NCBI GenBank assembly: GCA_017599285.1
Contig: JAGFXX010000001.1
Location: 1-64,000, forward strand
Length of the DNA: 64,000 nt
Direction of reading: 5' to 3'
DNA from: Cereibacter azotoformans
GTDB lineage: Bacteria; Pseudomonadota; Alphaproteobacteria; Rhodobacterales; Rhodobacteraceae
The notes below the pieces were generated by a model. That model was not told the origin of the DNA and made no database searches. It worked only from the letters and a program-made list of their open reading frames with translations. How positions within the stretch are numbered: the stretch's first letter is position 1; each line of letters opens with the position of its first letter. The translations under genes were made by a program, and so were the position numbers. This document shows positions 61,995 to 64,000 of this stretch, piece after piece.

Positions 61995-62720
61995 TCAGTC
62001 CGCCCGCGCCTCGGCGATCAGCCGGTTCGAGGCGGTCTCGATCGCGCCTTCAAGCTCGACCATGAAGGTCGCGGCCGTGTGGCCCGGCGGGATCGGCGGC
62101 AGGAACTCGATCACCGCGGTGCCCGGACGCCGGTAGATCCCGTGCCGGGGCCAGAACACCCCCACGTTCGCCGCCACCGGATAGCAGTCCTGCTCGAGCT
62201 GCGCATAGAGCGCGGCGGTGCCCATCTTGTAGGGCAGATGCCGGCCCGGCGCCACGCGGGTGCCCTGCGGATAGATGATCAGTTGCCCCGGCGTGGCGCG
62301 GCCCTTCTCGACATCGGCCATCATCCTCTTGATCGCCACACCGCGCTTGCCGCGATCGACGGGAATGAAGCCCGCCTTGATCGCCATCCAGCCCATCAGC
62401 GGGATCCAGGCCAGCTGCTTCTTCATGATGAAGCGCGGCGCCGGCAGCACCGAGAAGAGCAGGATGGAATCGAGGAAGCTCTGGTGCTTCGAGGCGATGA
62501 GCGCGGCGCCCGTCGGCACCTCTCCGCGGACCTCGGTCTTCAGGCCCGCGATCCAGCGCAGGATGAACCGCGTCCAGCGCGCAAAGAGCCGCATCCAGAC
62601 CGGCGCCCATTTCGGATCCACCAGCACCAGCGGCGTGAAGGCCAGCGCGAGGGCGATCATCGAGACATACATCACGATGTTGAAGAGGATCGACCGGATC
62701 CATTGCAGCGCGGTGCGCAT
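61995..62720 (-). CDS. plsC: 1-acyl-sn-glycerol-3-phosphate acyltransferase
   Basis: A 241-residue PlsC-type acyltransferase making phosphatidic acid at the inner membrane. N-terminal helix (ILFNIVMYVSMIALALAF), catalytic HX4D as KHQSFLDS (H79, D84), KKQLAWIPLMGWMAIKAGFIPVDR (block II) and IIYPQGTRVAPG (block III, with Gln where EGTR is usual, a variant I recall from other Alphaproteobacteria). The ATG overlaps the ftsX stop by one base, so it belongs to ftsE-ftsX-plsC. Confidence 0.92.
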   Translation of the reverse strand: MRTALQWIRSILFNIVMYVSMIALALAFTPLVLVDPKWAPVWMRLFARWTRFILRWIAGLKTEVRGEVPTGAALIASKHQSFLDSILLFSVLPAPRFIMKKQLAWIPLMGWMAIKAGFIPVDRGKRGVAIKRMMADVEKGRATPGQLIIYPQGTRVAPGRHLPYKMGTAALYAQLEQDCYPVAANVGVFWPRHGIYRRPGTAVIEFLPPIPPGHTAATFMVELEGAIETASNRLIAEARAD

Positions 62721-63622
62721 CAGGTGAGTTCCTTGAGCTTGCGGAAGGCGGCGGCGCGGGTGGCCAGAAAGGCGGTGACGGCGGCCACGGGCGGCAGCAG
62801 CAACGGCAGGAGCCAGCCCGCTCCCTGAAAGCCCAGCCCGGTGAGGAAGCCGCCCGCCGCATCGGCCGAGGGCAGCAGCGCCACGGCAAGCAGCCCCGCG
62901 CCCGTTCCCACCGCCGCGCCGGTCAGCGCGCGCAGCGTGAAGCGGCGCACGAAGGCCCGCGCGATGTAGATGTCGCGCGCCCCCACGAGGCGCAGCACCC
63001 CGATCACCTTGGCGTTGGCGGCCAGCGACGCATGTGCGGCCAGCGTGATCATCGCCGCCGTGCTCGCGAGGATCAGAAGGATCGACACCCCCCCCAGCAG
63101 CCTGAGCCGCGACGCCGCGATCGCCAGCGGCTGACGCCAGCGCAGGTGATCGTCGAGCACCGCGCCCGGCGCCTCGGCCGCCAGCCTCTGGCGCAGGCCC
63201 TGCGCGTCGTAGCCCTCGCCCTCCTCCTGCAACTCGATCAGCCGCGGGATCGGCAGCGTGTCGAGCGGCAGGTCCGAGCCGAACCAGGGCTCGAGCAGCG
63301 CATGTTCCTCGGCGTCCGTCAGCGCCCGCGCCGAGGCGACGCCCGGCGTCGTGGCCAGCAGGTCGAGAACGGCGCGGGTCTGCAGCTCCATCTGCTCTTC
63401 CGGGGCCGAGATGCGGATCGTGGCCGTCCGCTCCAGCGCCTCGCCCCAGCGATCCGCAAGCCGCCCCGCCGCGAGCGACAGCGCCAGGGCGAAGACGGCG
63501 AGGAAGGCCATGGTTCCGGCCGTGAACCCCGTGAGCCAGGCCGTGTGGCCCGACGGTGGCACCACCCGGTCCGCCTGCCGGTCCGGGGTGGCGATCTCGC
63601 TCAGAAGCTCGCGCAGGGTCAC
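62720..63622 (-). CDS. ftsX: Cell division protein FtsX
   Basis: A 300-residue membrane subunit of the FtsEX divisome complex that controls septal peptidoglycan hydrolases. An N-terminal helix (LTGFTAGTMAFLAVFALALSLAA), a periplasmic domain (about 60-160) and three C-terminal helices, with AHASLAANAKVIGVLRLVGARDIYIARAF as the conserved FtsX stretch. Starts with GTG in a GTGA overlap with ftsE. The overlap pattern through plsC means the three are translationally coupled. Confidence 0.93.
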   Translation of the reverse strand: MTLRELLSEIATPDRQADRVVPPSGHTAWLTGFTAGTMAFLAVFALALSLAAGRLADRWGEALERTATIRISAPEEQMELQTRAVLDLLATTPGVASARALTDAEEHALLEPWFGSDLPLDTLPIPRLIELQEEGEGYDAQGLRQRLAAEAPGAVLDDHLRWRQPLAIAASRLRLLGGVSILLILASTAAMITLAAHASLAANAKVIGVLRLVGARDIYIARAFVRRFTLRALTGAAVGTGAGLLAVALLPSADAAGGFLTGLGFQGAGWLLPLLLPPVAAVTAFLATRAAAFRKLKELT

Positions 63623-64000
63623 AGGTCGGCCCCCGCAAGCTGGATGCGCCGGTTCGAGATCCGCAGCACCCGCGCCGCCACCTGCTGCTTGGCGTTGCGG
63701 ATCAGGTTGAGATCGTGGGTCGCGACCAGGATCGTGGTCCCCATCCGGTTCAGCTCGACCAGCAGTTTCAAGAGCCGCAGCGACATCTCCCAGTCGAGGT
63801 TCCCCGTGGGCTCGTCCGCCAGAAGCACGTCGGGCGAGGTGATGATGGCCCGGGCCACGGCGGCCCGCTGCCGCTCGCCCCCCGACAAGGCGGGCGGCAG
63901 CGCATCCGCCAGCTGCCCGAGGCCGACCCAGGCCATCAGGTCGGCCAGATCCTGCGCGTTCGTCTCGCGCCCCGTGACCGCCAGCGGCAGGGTGACGTTT
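63619..64000 (-). CDS. ftsE: Cell division ATP-binding protein FtsE (partial, C-terminal part)
   Basis: The last 127 codons of an ABC ATPase: NVTLPLAVTGRE, signature LSGGERQRAAVARAI, Walker B VLLADEPTGNLDWEM, and switch histidine ILVATHDLNLI. NVTLPL and adjacency to ftsX identify FtsE. An internal ATG (63936) should not be taken as the start; the reading frame continues beyond the window edge with the Walker A part. Confidence 0.94.
   Translation of the reverse strand, partial: NVTLPLAVTGRETNAQDLADLMAWVGLGQLADALPPALSGGERQRAAVARAIITSPDVLLADEPTGNLDWEMSLRLLKLLVELNRMGTTILVATHDLNLIRNAKQQVAARVLRISNRRIQLAGADL

Overview
The window is a 64 kb chromosomal segment of a high-GC alphaproteobacterium of the Rhodobacter/Cereibacter sphaeroides group (Rhodobacterales). 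The evidence is a near-verbatim match, from memory, of the malyl-CoA lyase (mclA) and of the aa3-oxidase subunit IV to R. sphaeroides proteins, the bztABCD amino-acid transporter, phaAB, an ATP12-type F1 assembly chaperone, and several Rhodobacterales-only hypotheticals (for example DUF1523). Both ends cut genes (rplE and ftsE). Nearly every base is coding; no gene-free stretch exceeds 300 bases. I see no tRNA, rRNA, insertion sequence, prophage, CRISPR array or origin.

Layout. 1-7.95 kb: the end of the spc operon and the alpha operon (rplE to rplQ with secY and adk), closed by a UUCG-loop terminator. 8.1-13.5 kb: a LuxR-type orphan regulator, a DegP/DegQ protease, rarA, a probable crcB remnant, rluC and an ATP12 chaperone gene. 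13.7-18.3 kb: bztABCD, an acidic amino-acid/amide ABC importer with hairpins in its leader and after bztA. 18.5-25.5 kb: a 2Fe-2S ferredoxin, creatinase, an L,D-transpeptidase lipoprotein, panBC, an M20 deacylase and two small membrane proteins. 25.5-32.4 kb (minus strand): pheS and pheT split by a membrane protein with an LPxLS repeat tail, then rpmI-rplT and pyk. 32.5-36.3 kb: an N-formylglutamate amidohydrolase-like gene and dat-dgcA-dgcN, which together look like a D-amino-acid/D-glutamate catabolic module. 36.5-43 kb: mclA (ethylmalonyl-CoA pathway), accA, an SMR exporter, a Hint-like protein, a PQQ-type sugar dehydrogenase, and greA. 43.2-50 kb: etfQO, a TPR lipid/outer-membrane-type protein, ispE, ispB, trmN6. 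50-53 kb: phaB, phaA and an EAL protein. 53-64 kb: tag, tsaC, a DmdC-like acyl-CoA dehydrogenase with a metallo-beta-lactamase partner, cytochrome oxidase subunit IV, azlCD, a mobA-mobB(fusion)-GNAT operon, and plsC-ftsX-ftsE.

How the genes work together. Two carbon themes stand out: acetyl-CoA assimilation (PhaA and PhaB make 3-hydroxybutyryl-CoA and MclA cleaves malyl/methylmalyl-CoA in the ethylmalonyl-CoA pathway), and recovery of nitrogen compounds (BztABCD, creatinase, D-Glu module). The most interesting non-coding signal is a GCGCAAT/ATTGCGC element that occurs as a perfect inverted repeat before mclA, as a 12-bp perfect palindrome between phaA and phaB, and as TTGCGC copies before phaA. 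The most interesting coding signals are the dat-dgcA-dgcN module, the MobB fusion, and the repeat-tailed membrane protein between pheS and pheT. All family names come from reading motifs and remembered homologues; no database search was possible.
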